From Roseibacillus ishigakijimensis (GTDB lineage Bacteria; Verrucomicrobiota; Verrucomicrobiia; Verrucomicrobiales; Akkermansiaceae): a stretch of DNA of 64,000 nt. The stretch spans positions 1-64,000 of the forward strand of contig NZ_JAENIO010000001.1 in NCBI RefSeq assembly GCF_016595415.1, written 5' to 3'. The notes beneath the pieces are model-generated. The model saw only the letters and a list, made by a program, of their open reading frames with translations. It had not been told where the DNA came from and searched no databases. The position numbers and the translations under genes were made by a program. Below are positions 1 through 8,421 of this stretch, piece after piece. Numbering within the stretch: position 1 is the stretch's first letter; every line of letters starts with the position of its first letter.

Positions 1-92
1 ACGTCCGACCCCGCTTACACGTCCGACCCCGCTTACACGTCCGACCCCGCTTACACGTCCGACCCCGCTTACACGTCCGACCCCGCTTACAC
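1..92. repeat. 18-bp tandem repeat array, five perfect copies
   Basis: Unit ACGTCCGACCCCGCTTAC occurs five times without interruption from base 1 to 90. It then decays into related CGACCCCG-containing sequence up to about 118. The array starts at the window edge, so more copies may lie outside. There are no unique spacers, so it is not a CRISPR. It lies downstream of the minus-strand RHS/immunity genes. Confidence 0.95.
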
Positions 93-197
93 GTCACGGA
101 CCGACCCCGTCTGCGACCCCATCAAGAATCTCACCAAAAAATTTGGCAATCCAGTACGATGTCAAAGTAGTGCGCTACACGGAGATTCCGCGTCTGA

Positions 198-560
198 CTA
201 AATTTCTTCGTGTAGCACATCCTCAATTAACGAAAGTAATTTGGTCCCTCTTAAATCGTCCCCTCTAGACTTCACTATATATTTGAAGAAATCAATAAAT
301 ACATCATCATAACCATCCACGCACTCCCTTAAATAAAGAACAATTATTTCAGCGTAAAACAAAAACCCTTCTTTTCCTAAGTGCAGGAAATCATTTAAAA
401 AATAATCAGGATTAGATAAAAACATCTCATAGGACTCCGGTATCGACTTGCCAAAAAAATGCTCAGCTGCAATTTTTTCATCTAAATCACGCCCATCAGT
501 AGGAGTTAGCTCTTTAAACGATGGATAATCCTTTTCCATTACTTCACTTCTAATTCTCAC
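198..560 (-). CDS. putative immunity protein downstream of an RHS toxin tip
   Basis: This 120-aa acidic, aromatic-rich soluble protein has no signal peptide or membrane segment. I do not recognise a family. Position is the main clue: it is the last gene of a minus-strand series that reads RHS core remnant, cysteine-rich tip, then this ORF, which is the usual order for polymorphic toxin and immunity genes. Its 5' end overlaps the toxin-tip ORF by 11 bp, suggesting translational coupling. The sequence is markedly AT-rich compared with the rest of the window, as is typical of horizontally exchanged toxin/immunity cassettes. The immunity role is an inference from context. Confidence 0.5.
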   Translation of the reverse strand: MRIRSEVMEKDYPSFKELTPTDGRDLDEKIAAEHFFGKSIPESYEMFLSNPDYFLNDFLHLGKEGFLFYAEIIVLYLRECVDGYDDVFIDFFKYIVKSRGDDLRGTKLLSLIEDVLHEEI

Positions 561-822
561 ATGTTTGAAGAGCTAGCGTGCATTTTGCGACATGTTTTAT
601 GGCCTTGTTCCGCTCCTCTTTATGATCTTTCTCTTGCTTTGCTGATCCCTTTGCTATCGCCCCGGGAAGGATATAGTCACACTTCTTCCCTAAATATTTC
701 TTTCTTCCAGCAGAAACAGAGGACCAACAAGTTATATTCTCTCTCACTTTATTACACCTCATACAAGGTTTACATTTTTCGCACTTATCTTCCATTTGCT
801 TGTAAGCGGCATGAAGAGTCAC
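550..822 (-). CDS. cysteine-rich RHS-associated toxin-like tip
   Basis: This 90-aa ORF starts with GTG and overlaps the stop codon of the preceding RHS fragment by 4 bp. It carries spaced cysteines (K-C-E-K-C-K-P-C-M-R-C near residues 14-23) and a block reading KKCDYILPGAIAKGS, then a His and a late K-C. That arrangement resembles short cysteine-rich C-terminal domains I associate with RHS proteins of PVC bacteria (NTox-like); this is recollection, not a search. A -1 shift at the seven-A run just upstream (834-840 on the plus strand) would fuse it in frame to the RHS remnant. So it may be the tail of one protein rather than a separate gene. Toxic activity is unproven. Confidence 0.5.
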   Translation of the reverse strand: MTLHAAYKQMEDKCEKCKPCMRCNKVRENITCWSSVSAGRKKYLGKKCDYILPGAIAKGSAKQEKDHKEERNKAIKHVAKCTLALQTCEN

Positions 823-1262
823 ACATTCAGATATTTTTTTGCACGTTTTCTCAATTCTTGCTCTGCTCGTTTCCTTGCTGCTTTTTGAGCCGCCTTCTTC
901 GCAGAAGTTTTAATAACTTTCTTGATTACAACTCTCCCAACGACGACAGCGACAGTTATACACACACCTCCGCATAAGGCCTCTCCGAGAATATCAACTT
1001 CATTTACAGACCTATTGCTCACGAAAGAATAAACATTATACTCCCCTGTTTCAAAATTTTCCCCGATCGGGTCCCTACTTGGCCAAAGAGGAATACCCGA
1101 CGCGGTTTTCGTAATGGTAGCACGATTTTTCCAGCGTGGTTGTGGGCTTTGCAGACGATTGCCCGGGCGCGATCTGCTCGGGTCCACAGAAAATCCCCAG
1201 ATGCAGTTTTCTGGCGTGGGGCCGCCCTCTAAGGCGTAGGTTGATGTCACGTAATAGGACAC
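819..1262 (-). pseudogene. orphan RHS repeat-associated core C-terminal fragment
   Basis: The 147-aa reading frame contains the hallmark end of an RHS core: PLWPSRDPIGE around residues 58-68, followed by YNVYSFVSNRSVNEVDILGE. After it come a hydrophobic stretch (CGGVCITVAVVVGRVVI) and a Lys/Ala-rich tail. A full RHS protein has a long YD-repeat shell upstream. Here there is none: an in-frame stop lies two codons above the GTG used as start, and the next upstream gene is unrelated. It therefore looks like a displaced or truncated RHS tip, a form known as a donor for tip exchange. It ends at a stop just after a seven-A run that could fuse it to the downstream cysteine-rich ORF. Confidence 0.6.
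834..840 (-). other. seven-A run, potential -1 slippage site
   Basis: On the minus strand the RHS fragment reads GCA AAA AAA TAT just before its stop. Slipping back one base on the A run continues as ATA TCT GAA TGT GTG, which runs in frame into the cysteine-rich tip. The site is either a recoding or transcriptional slippage site, a mutational indel hot spot, or a homopolymer sequencing error. Confidence 0.5.
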
Positions 1263-1429
1263 TTTTCACCCGTAGTGGGTAGCAGCTTTTAACAGGGAAT
1301 GGAAGAGGCGATTTTCAATCGAATATGGTCGTTCCTTTTCATATTCAGCGCTCAATGCCCGACCGCGCAATCTACCAATCGTTTCCCGAGGAGGCTCGTT
1401 TGACGGCGGAAAACAACAGGAGGGACCGC

Positions 1430-1690
1430 TCATCGCTGTTGGCTGCCACTTGCGTCCTGGGCTCCGACCTCTTCGACTTGCCCTTGCCGATTATTGGCTG
1501 GGAATGGGAATGTCACGACTCCTTTTGTGAGAGAGTCTCCTACGGCTTTGCCGCTTATCAGTTTATTCAGCAAATCCAGGTGCGACGACTCGTTTTCCAG
1601 CTCTGGCCCTTCTCCTTCTCGGCCTCCTCTGGAGCACGATAGCAAACCGCAGATAACAGCCAGAGCGATCATTTGCGGTAAGCTGGGCAT
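1430..1690 (-). CDS. small putative lipoprotein
   Basis: This 86-aa ORF opens with a short hydrophobic segment ending in a lipobox-like GLLSC (Cys19), then a polar, Gly/Glu-rich body without recognisable domains. The lipobox is the only functional clue and predicts lipid anchoring after export. It sits alone between the large protease gene and the RHS remnant, both on the same strand. No strong ribosome-binding site is visible and overlapping plus-strand ORFs exist, so it may be a chance ORF or remnant. The rest of 1263-1741 shows nothing else I can support. Confidence 0.35.
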   Translation of the reverse strand: MPSLPQMIALAVICGLLSCSRGGREGEGPELENESSHLDLLNKLISGKAVGDSLTKGVVTFPFPANNRQGQVEEVGAQDASGSQQR

Positions 1691-1741
1691 ACCAGAGTAG
1701 AACCTGCAGGCTCGACGCCGTCAATTGCAGGGTGACTCCCC

Positions 1742-4700
1742 CTACTGTTGCACGACCCGGAGGCGGGCAAAAATCCGACTTTGCCCCTCAGGGAGAGAGC
1801 AGGAGATTTCTTCATCGGTCTCGATCGAAGCCTCCACCGTGGTCCAAGGATCCTGCAAATCCGGCGAGGTCTCGATGGTGTAGCGCAAATCACCATTGGC
1901 CGCCGCCTCCGCTCCCTTTGCGAAAGAGAGCACGCCATCCCTTAAGGTGCCAGGCGAGGGTTCGGCAGCCTGCGGGTCGAGCCCGAGGGCATATTCGACC
2001 AAGTTGCTCACGCCATCGCCATCGTCATCCCCTTGGGGGCCGGTGGTGACCTCGTGCTCGCTCGACCAGTGGGAGTAGCCCCCGGGCAGGGTGGTGAAGC
2101 TGGCCGTGCTCCCCCAACCGGTGCCGGCGCTATTGCTGGCGGCGACATTGTAGTAATAGGTCTTTCCAGGAGCCAAGCCGCTGAGAGGGACAATGGTAGA
2201 GCCCTCGCCCCGCGAGCCCAGGAAGACACTCGTCGACCAGTCCCCGGCGACGGTGGTGCCATCGCTCTGCCCATAATAAAGGGTGACCGCCGGAGTTTCT
2301 CCCCCATCATCAACCACGTTGACACTGAGATTGACGCTGGTCTGGGTGAGACCGGAGAGGGAGCCGCTGGCGACGGCGGGCGCTTGCGGACCGAGCGATC
2401 CCTTCCATTCGAGGCTCATGCGCGTCACCACCCAGTTCGGGTCGGAGCCGCCACCATCGGAGAATTCGAGATTGAGCTCGCCATCGCTCACCGCGACTTC
2501 GCCGCGCACGTAAGGATAGGCCCCGGCCTCGGAGTCCAGGCCGGGCTCCAGCAGCACGCCCTCGGCTCTCACCACCATGTCATCATGAGGATTGAGCCGA
2601 TCGCCCATATTGAGCGTGATGGCCCAATTGCCATTGGCCAGCTTGTGATTGAGGACGGTGGTGCCACTACCAAAGACGAAGTCACGATTGATGTTGTTCA
2701 CCCCTCCGCCCAAGTCGCGGTCGGCGGACTCGATGGCGTCGCCACTCCAGGAGATTTCACCCGTGGTATCCGGCCAAATCGGCGTCCAGCCACTTTGCAC
2801 CACCGAGTCCTTGGGGCCGATGTCGTAGTCATATCGGGTTTTGCTGAGGTCCACGATTTCGCTTTTTTTGATCAGCGAGAGACGGGTCACCACCCAATTG
2901 AGATCGGCTCCTCCGCCATCGAAAAATTCCAGGTTCAGCTCGCCATCGGTCACCGTGACATCGGCGTTCACGTATGGGAAAGAGCCAGCTGCGGAGTTGA
3001 CTCCCGAGCCGATGAGCTCGCCCTCCGCGCGCACGCCCATCTGGTCGTGGGCCACGGTGCGGTCGCCCATATTCATGGTGATTCCCCACACCCCGGGGGT
3101 CAATTTGTGGTGGAGAGTCGCCGCTCCCGAGCCGGTGATGAGGTCGCGGTTGATCTCATTGGTGCCCTCCTGCCCGCGGTCGAGACCGGTCACAGGGGCC
3201 CCACTCCAGTAGACCGCGCCCGCGCTTTCGGGACTGATGAGGGTCCAGCCGGGACGAATGACGGACCCGGCAGGCCCCAGGTCATGATTGTAGCTGTAGC
3301 GCGTGCCATCGACAATCTCGGCCACTTTTTCCAGGGAAAGCCGGTTGATGACCCAGTTGGCATCACTGCCCCCCTGATCGAAGATCTCCAGGTTCAGTTC
3401 TCCATCCCGCACTTCCACTTGACCATTAACATAGCTGAATTCGGCAGCAGCAGAGTTCACTCCCGAACCTATGGTGATGCCTTCGGCGCGCACGCCCATT
3501 TGGTCATGGGCATGGGTGCGATCTCCCATGTTGATGGTGATCTTCCAGACGCCATTCCCGATTTTATGATTCAAAGTCGCAGAGCCGCTACCGGTGACGA
3601 AGTCGCGATTGGCATCATTGACGCCATCGCCCAGGCCGCGATCGCGGGCTTCGACTGCCGCTCCGGTCCAGTTGATATCTCCCGTGGTTTCCGGACCGAT
3701 GGCCGCCCAGCCCGCCAAAACGGGGGAATCGAGCGGTCCCAGATCGTAGTTGAAGGAAGTGGTGTTGGTATTGACGGTGACCGGGCCCTGATTGATGACG
3801 TAGACCGTCCCCCAATCTGTCAATCCCGTGGCGTCGCAGACCGTGTAGCTAAAAAAGTCCGGCCCATTGTAGCCGGGCGGTGGGGTGTAGATCACCTCGT
3901 TGCGCCCTCCCGGTCCCGTTCCCTGCGAAAGGGAGAGGGCCCCTCCCTTTTGGCTCACGGTATCGAGCAAGCGCAGGTCGAGGACGTCATTGTTGCAGTC
4001 GTAATCGTTTTTGACGGCATCGATGGTCACCGGGTCGCCAAAGGAAACCGCGCGATCGCGAAAGCCGAAGGGAGGAATAGGCCCCGGATTGGCAATCAGA
4101 TCACCATGATTTCGCTTCTGCTGCTTCACATTGTAGACAGCCTGGGCTTCGTCACTGGCCATGCGGCCGATATTGTGGTCTCCCCCGCCGTGCATGATGC
4201 TGACGAAAAGGTGCTTGCCCCCGGCCGAGCTGGCACCCGAACCACTGCGAGGCTTGGACTCATAGAACGAGCCGGGCGGGATGTGCCCCGCATTGTATTG
4301 GTCCTCATCATATTGCGTGATGGGCGCATCTCCCGTGTGACGCAAGCTCCAGGAATGGCCAAACTCGTGCACAAGCGTGCCATCAGCCCAGCTGGTAGCC
4401 CCATTACTGGCGCTCAATGCATAACGGCTCCCGGTGCCTACACTATTCACGTAGGCTAGGCCGGAAGGGGAGGCCCGCACATGGTAGACCGCGAGGTCGT
4501 GGGTCGTCCCCACTTCGGCAGGGTGATTGTTCCAATAATCGCGGAAAGCACTCAAGCCTCCGCTATGGGTGCCATTGTTCACTTGGCCGTCCAGAGGATC
4601 ATTTGCCGCCGAGGTGCGAATGATGACCGTGCCCAGGCGATGCTTGATGCCCGTGGCCCGCAAATAGCGCGAGTCGAGATTTCCCGGGATGCCCTGGGCC

Positions 4701-5437
4701 ACCGATTGCGCATAGCTGAGGTCACCGCCGTAGTTGTTGAGGAATGCCCGCGAGCTGATCTCCACCCCGACCTCGTATTCGAGGACATCCATCACCCGCT
4801 CGGGAGCGAGAGTCGCGGTGGAAGCCTCTTCTGCCCCGCTGCTTTTGGCCGCAAATACAGTGAAAGCGGTCGTGATGGGCAGAGGCGTGGCACCCAGCTC
4901 TTCGCCCTCCGCCGTGATGATGGGTCCCGGCAAGGTCTCTTCCGTCCCGCAGGCCTGCTGCTGATCGTGGTCGAGGGAGAGCTCGTGGATACCCTCCTCC
5001 CCGGTCGGACTCACAGTGATTGTGACCTCCCCGGGCCGAATGATATTGGCTATCAGCCCTTCTTCAGTCAGCACGGCACTCACCGCGTAGTCAGCATTCT
5101 CTCCCACCTGACCCAAGTAAGAGCGGTCTGGCCCCGGATCAACCGGAGTGAGAGCGCCCGCCCCATCACTGACAAGAAAACGGGTGTTCGCTCCAAAAAC
5201 CCGATTCTTTTGCAAATGCAGGTGGTAAATTTCCCCTCCCAGGGCAAGCGGGAGAGTAAAGGACTCTGGCAGACCATCGGGGAGGTCGAGAGACACCCGG
5301 GCCTTGACCGCGTCTGGACCGGAAACAAGAGGGGGATGAGACGAGCATCCGCAGGGTAAACTCGCTTCCGCTCCAACTCCGCCGGCCATCGCCAGTGCCG
5401 CCCCCAAGGTGAGAGTAAATTGCTGAATGACAGTCAT
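1742..5437 (-). CDS. secreted metzincin-like zinc protease with three tandem beta-sandwich repeats
   Basis: The 1231-aa protein has an N-terminal signal peptide. The zinc site HEFGHSWSLRH at residues 357-367 fits the metzincin pattern HExxHxxxxxH, with Ser replacing the usual Gly, and SIMHGG near 413-418 is a plausible Met-turn. A cadherin/Ig-like domain follows (about 460-548). Three homologous modules of about 145 residues lie at roughly 561-704, 713-857 and 868-1010, each with a Y-x-Y-D-L/I-G-P start, an N-R-D-F/L-x-x-G-S-G motif and an N-M-G-D-R motif; these look like carbohydrate-binding beta sandwiches. A fibronectin III domain (about 1017-1117) and a TSP3-like calcium loop DDDGDGVSNLVEYALGLDP come next. 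It is probably an extracellular reprolysin-like endopeptidase; the substrate is unknown. A long antisense ORF across 2033-4459 is a GC shadow. Confidence 0.85.
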   Translation of the reverse strand: MTVIQQFTLTLGAALAMAGGVGAEASLPCGCSSHPPLVSGPDAVKARVSLDLPDGLPESFTLPLALGGEIYHLHLQKNRVFGANTRFLVSDGAGALTPVDPGPDRSYLGQVGENADYAVSAVLTEEGLIANIIRPGEVTITVSPTGEEGIHELSLDHDQQQACGTEETLPGPIITAEGEELGATPLPITTAFTVFAAKSSGAEEASTATLAPERVMDVLEYEVGVEISSRAFLNNYGGDLSYAQSVAQGIPGNLDSRYLRATGIKHRLGTVIIRTSAANDPLDGQVNNGTHSGGLSAFRDYWNNHPAEVGTTHDLAVYHVRASPSGLAYVNSVGTGSRYALSASNGATSWADGTLVHEFGHSWSLRHTGDAPITQYDEDQYNAGHIPPGSFYESKPRSGSGASSAGGKHLFVSIMHGGGDHNIGRMASDEAQAVYNVKQQKRNHGDLIANPGPIPPFGFRDRAVSFGDPVTIDAVKNDYDCNNDVLDLRLLDTVSQKGGALSLSQGTGPGGRNEVIYTPPPGYNGPDFFSYTVCDATGLTDWGTVYVINQGPVTVNTNTTSFNYDLGPLDSPVLAGWAAIGPETTGDINWTGAAVEARDRGLGDGVNDANRDFVTGSGSATLNHKIGNGVWKITINMGDRTHAHDQMGVRAEGITIGSGVNSAAAEFSYVNGQVEVRDGELNLEIFDQGGSDANWVINRLSLEKVAEIVDGTRYSYNHDLGPAGSVIRPGWTLISPESAGAVYWSGAPVTGLDRGQEGTNEINRDLITGSGAATLHHKLTPGVWGITMNMGDRTVAHDQMGVRAEGELIGSGVNSAAGSFPYVNADVTVTDGELNLEFFDGGGADLNWVVTRLSLIKKSEIVDLSKTRYDYDIGPKDSVVQSGWTPIWPDTTGEISWSGDAIESADRDLGGGVNNINRDFVFGSGTTVLNHKLANGNWAITLNMGDRLNPHDDMVVRAEGVLLEPGLDSEAGAYPYVRGEVAVSDGELNLEFSDGGGSDPNWVVTRMSLEWKGSLGPQAPAVASGSLSGLTQTSVNLSVNVVDDGGETPAVTLYYGQSDGTTVAGDWSTSVFLGSRGEGSTIVPLSGLAPGKTYYYNVAASNSAGTGWGSTASFTTLPGGYSHWSSEHEVTTGPQGDDDGDGVSNLVEYALGLDPQAAEPSPGTLRDGVLSFAKGAEAAANGDLRYTIETSPDLQDPWTTVEASIETDEEISCSLPEGQSRIFARLRVVQQ

Positions 5438-5641
5438 GGATTTTAAGAAAACGACCGCCCCGCACTCATATTGCCCGCCCGAAAAGCGGCTTTTTTAGAA
5501 AACAGACCTACTCCCGGACGATTTTCAGGCGAAAGAAACAAAATAGTAACCTTCGCCGAAAATCCGACTCTCGCCAGCATGAGAAACCGCAGGGGATTTT
5601 CCCATCGCTGCTTCTCGCGGAATGAGCTAGCCTCTCACACC

Positions 5642-6256
5642 ATGGAAATCCTCGAACATCTGGGCCTCGCCCTGGGTTTTGCCACCTTCGCGGGGGTCAA
5701 TCTTTACCTCACCACCTTTGTGGCCGGACTCGCCATCCGCTTCGACTGGTTGGCGCTGGCCAGCAAACACGAGCAACTGGCCATCTTGGGCGACCCCTGG
5801 ATACTGGGCGTCGCCGCCACCCTCTTTATCGTCGAATTCTTTGCCGACAAAATACCCTGGGTCGACTCCACCTGGGATGTTCTCCACACCATCGTGCGCC
5901 CGGCAGGGGGCACCCTCCTCGCGCTGGCCGCCTTGGGCGAGCTCGATCCCGTGGTCTCGGTCATCGCGGGTCTCCTGGCCGGGAGCACTTCTCTGACCAC
6001 CCATCTGGCCAAGACAGGAAGCCGCCTCTTTCTCAACCTTTCCCCGGAGCCAGTTTCCAATATCGCAGCGAGCTCTGCGGAAGATGTCACCGTCCTTGGA
6101 GGCTTGGGGCTGATGGCCATTGCTCCCGTGCCCGCCCTCTTCCTCTGTGTCCTCCTCGTCATCGCCGCCGGTTGGATCGTTTGGAAAACGAGCGGCCTCC
6201 TCCTCCGAGGCTGGCGGAAATTCCGCGGTCGCCCCAGCCTGGAGGCCACCTCTTAA
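5642..6256 (+). CDS. DUF4126 family membrane protein
   Basis: The 204-aa protein has about five hydrophobic segments and the DUF4126 pattern: G-x-N-L-Y-L near the start, VEFFADKIPWVD (about residues 75-86), then W-D-x-x-H-T-x-x-R-P. Members are inner-membrane proteins of unknown function. I chose the internal ATG at 5642 because the family begins at this point and the sequence upstream of it does not look coding. It is divergent from the protease gene, with about 200 bp between them in which I see no clear signal. A strong hairpin terminator follows at once. Confidence 0.85.
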   Translation: MEILEHLGLALGFATFAGVNLYLTTFVAGLAIRFDWLALASKHEQLAILGDPWILGVAATLFIVEFFADKIPWVDSTWDVLHTIVRPAGGTLLALAALGELDPVVSVIAGLLAGSTSLTTHLAKTGSRLFLNLSPEPVSNIAASSAEDVTVLGGLGLMAIAPVPALFLCVLLVIAAGWIVWKTSGLLLRGWRKFRGRPSLEATS

Positions 6257-6258
6257 GC

Positions 6259-6290
6259 AAAAAAACCCGGGCTTTGCAGGCCCGGGCTTC
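6259..6290. terminator. bidirectional intrinsic terminator
   Basis: The perfect stem CCCGGGC (6266-6272) / GCCCGGG (6280-6286) is flanked by seven A on the left. It is a strong U-tract terminator for the minus-strand OmpA gene and a weaker one for the plus-strand DUF4126 gene. It lies between these convergent genes. Confidence 0.85.
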
Positions 6291-6317
6291 TTCATCACAG
6301 ATTCGAGGAGGCGTCCC

Positions 6318-7028
6318 CTATTGCTGGGGCACGATGTGGATTTCCACCCGACGGTTTTGCGCCTTGCCGGCTTGGCTGGAGTTGGAAGCGATGGGCTGGC
6401 TCTCGCCATAGCCGCGCACAATGAGACGCTGGGGATTGACCCGACGACTGCTCAGGTAATTGGCCACGCTCAGCGCCCGCTGCTCGGAGAGATTCTGGTT
6501 ATAGGAAGTGCCCCCATCGGAGTCGGTGTGGCCTTCCACAGTGACGAGGGTGCGGTCAAACTTATTGAGCACCAGCGCTACCGAATCCAGGGTATTGGTC
6601 ACCCGAGGTTGCAGATTGGCGCTTGCCACGCTGAAGGTGACGTCGTTGGGCATATTCAGGATGATGTCGTTGCCCTGGCGGGTGACGCTGACTCCGGTGC
6701 CTTGCAGCTGACGACGGATGAGGGCTTCCTGCTGGTCCATGTATTGCCCGATCCCGCCCCCAGCGAGGGCCCCGATGCCAGCCCCAATCAGGGCGCCACG
6801 TCCGGCATCCCCATCGCCGACATTGTTGCCAATGATGGCTCCCAGGCCAGCGCCCGCGAGAGTGCCGAGACCAGCTCCGGCGGCGGTCTTGGAAACCTGT
6901 TGCTGCCCGGTGTAGGGATTGGTGGTGGTGCAGCTGACGAGGGCGAAGAGGACGCTGAGCGCACTTGCTTGCACGCCACGACGAAGGATTGCGGTCTTAT
7001 TTTTCATAACTGGAACAACAGTATTCAT
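6318..7028 (-). CDS. OmpA-family lipoprotein with glycine-zipper domain
   Basis: The 236-aa protein has an export signal ending in LVSC (Cys33, lipobox). A Gly/Ala-rich glycine-zipper membrane segment covers about residues 47-95. An OmpA-like peptidoglycan-binding domain runs from about 120 to the end, with VEGHTDSDG, the S-x-x-R-A-x-x-V helix, RGYGESQP and NRRVEIHI including the conserved Arg. It resembles the YiaD group, which tethers the outer membrane to peptidoglycan. The first ATG is preferred because AGGGG lies just upstream; an ATG seven codons later is an alternative. It is divergent from the FMN reductase gene. Confidence 0.9.
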   Translation of the reverse strand: MNTVVPVMKNKTAILRRGVQASALSVLFALVSCTTTNPYTGQQQVSKTAAGAGLGTLAGAGLGAIIGNNVGDGDAGRGALIGAGIGALAGGGIGQYMDQQEALIRRQLQGTGVSVTRQGNDIILNMPNDVTFSVASANLQPRVTNTLDSVALVLNKFDRTLVTVEGHTDSDGGTSYNQNLSEQRALSVANYLSSRRVNPQRLIVRGYGESQPIASNSSQAGKAQNRRVEIHIVPQQ

Positions 7029-7118
7029 GGCCCCTGAAACGTCAACGAAGGGACGTGTATTCGATGTTGCCAGCCTCTTTCATTGCCACCCCGTTGCCAG
7101 GAGGCCAGTCTGTCAGGG

Positions 7119-7643
7119 ATGAAGATTCTTTCCTTCGGGGCCTCGACCAGTTCCCAATCCATCAACCGGCAGCTGGCCCGCTATGCCGCCAATCTCGTGC
7201 CAGGTGCAGAGGTGACGGATCTCGATTTGCGCCAATTCGAATTGCCGCTCTTCTCGGTCGATGGGGAAGAACAAAATGGCATCCCGCCTAGCGTGGAGGA
7301 GTTTCTCGCCCTCATCGATGGCCATGAGGCCCTGGTCATTTCCTTGGCCGAGCACAATGGCAGCTACGCCGCGGCCTTCAAAAACCTCTACGACTGGGCC
7401 TCGCGCCAGCGCTACGAGGTGTGGGGCCACAAGCCCCTGCTCCTGATGGCGACCTCACCGGGGGGACGGGGGGGAGCCAGCGTCTTGGCTGCCGCCGAGG
7501 CCACCTTTCCCCGCATGGGAGCAGAGCTCAAGGCCACCTTCAGCCTCCCCAATTTTCACGACAACTTTTCCCCCAAAGAAGGTATCCAGGATGAGACCCT
7601 AAAGGAGAAGCTGAGTTCGGCGGTCGCCAAGCTCACTGCCTGA
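7119..7643 (+). CDS. NADPH-dependent FMN reductase
   Basis: The 174-aa flavodoxin-like protein begins MKILSFGASTSSQSINRQLA, where the S-T-S-S-x-S-x-N loop is the FMN phosphate-binding motif of the NAD(P)H:FMN/quinone reductase family. A second flavin-loop motif, TSPGGRGG, is near residues 113-120. The family transfers hydride from NAD(P)H to FMN or quinones in the cytosol. The start at 7119 follows a GGAGG-like ribosome-binding site and aligns with the family's beginning; an earlier in-frame ATG would add residues that look non-coding. The physiological acceptor is unknown. Confidence 0.9.
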   Translation: MKILSFGASTSSQSINRQLARYAANLVPGAEVTDLDLRQFELPLFSVDGEEQNGIPPSVEEFLALIDGHEALVISLAEHNGSYAAAFKNLYDWASRQRYEVWGHKPLLLMATSPGGRGGASVLAAAEATFPRMGAELKATFSLPNFHDNFSPKEGIQDETLKEKLSSAVAKLTA

Positions 7644-7661
7644 AGCCGCAAAAACGGAGAG

Positions 7662-7699
7662 GCAGCTTGCAAGGTCGGGGTTGCAAGCTGCGGGGTTTT
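7662..7699 (+). terminator. intrinsic terminator after the FMN reductase gene
   Basis: An 11-bp perfect stem GCAGCTTGCAA (7662-7672) / TTGCAAGCTGC (7681-7691) is followed by GGGG and a short TTTT run. The stem is strong and the U tract modest. Confidence 0.7.
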
Positions 7700-7834
7700 C
7701 CCCCTCCTGACCCGGTGCTAACTGGGCAAAACAAACCTAAGTCGCTGATGTCCTGTGGTTGGCACAGAGACAGCGAAGGGAGAGAAGAGAGTCCCTTGAG
7801 AAGAGAGGCTCTCTCAACCCTTCAAAAAAACATC

Positions 7835-8284
7835 ATGACTGAAACCATTCTGAATCGAGATTGTATCCGTGCCTGTAACGAATTGCTGAGAGGTGAAATC
7901 TCAGCAGTGGAAACCTACGGCACAGCCATCGACAAGTTCAAAGACGAGCCCGAGGTCGCGACCCTCATCCAGATCCGCGACGGCCATCGTGCCAGCGTGC
8001 AGACCCTCACCGAGAACGTCCGCTCCATGGGCGGGCAACCGGATCACGATTCCGGAGCTTGGGGCACCTTCGCCAATGCGGTGCAGTCCGCCTCCGCCCT
8101 CTTCGGCGAAAATGCGGCCCTCACTTCCCTCATCAATGGGGAGGAACACGGCATCCACGAATACGAGTCCGCTCTCAATAGCGACGACGTGATGACCGAG
8201 TGCAAAGCGATGATCCGGAGCGAGCTGCTCCCCCGCCTGCTGGAAAACAAGGCCACTCTCGAACAATTGCGAGATCGCGTCTGA
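7835..8284 (+). CDS. DUF2383 ferritin-like four-helix protein
   Basis: The 149-aa, all-helical protein has the DUF2383 / PA2169-type layout: an opening N-x-L-x-x-G-E-x-S-A-x-x-x-Y helix, RDGHRASVQTL near residues 49-59, G-x-x-x-D-x-G-x-W-G-x-F near 67-79, and a later GEEHGIHEYESAL. The Glu and His spacing resembles ferritin-like bundles and PhaP-like stress proteins, but no enzymatic role is established. The start at 7835 is the first ATG giving the family's N terminus; the upstream in-frame extension has no support. Terminators lie on both sides, so it is probably transcribed alone. Confidence 0.8.
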   Translation: MTETILNRDCIRACNELLRGEISAVETYGTAIDKFKDEPEVATLIQIRDGHRASVQTLTENVRSMGGQPDHDSGAWGTFANAVQSASALFGENAALTSLINGEEHGIHEYESALNSDDVMTECKAMIRSELLPRLLENKATLEQLRDRV

Positions 8285-8316
8285 CGCGTTTCCCCCACTC
8301 CCCCCCGAGAAAAGAA

Positions 8317-8344
8317 AAGCGGACCGGCAAGGTCCGCTTTTTTT
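8317..8344 (+). terminator. intrinsic terminator after the DUF2383 gene
   Basis: Nine-bp stem AAGCGGACC (8317-8325) / GGTCCGCTT (8331-8339) with a five-base loop and a seven-T tract. Confidence 0.9.
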
Positions 8345-8421
8345 GCACCCCAGCCTCCCGTCGTCTTCTTACCACTCGCATTGCCCTTGTAGAAAAGACA
8401 GCGGGGCCCCACGTTGACGTG

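Noticed and set aside
1-92. Possible CRISPR array
   Set aside because: The 18-bp units are contiguous with no spacers and no cas genes are nearby.
1325-1642. 105-aa plus-strand ORF between the protease and RHS fragment
   Set aside because: No domain, no ribosome-binding site, and it is antisense to a lipoprotein-like ORF; neither is strong.
2033-4459. 808-aa open frame on the plus strand
   Set aside because: It is antisense to a well-supported protease with clear domains; the open frame results from GC-rich codon bias.
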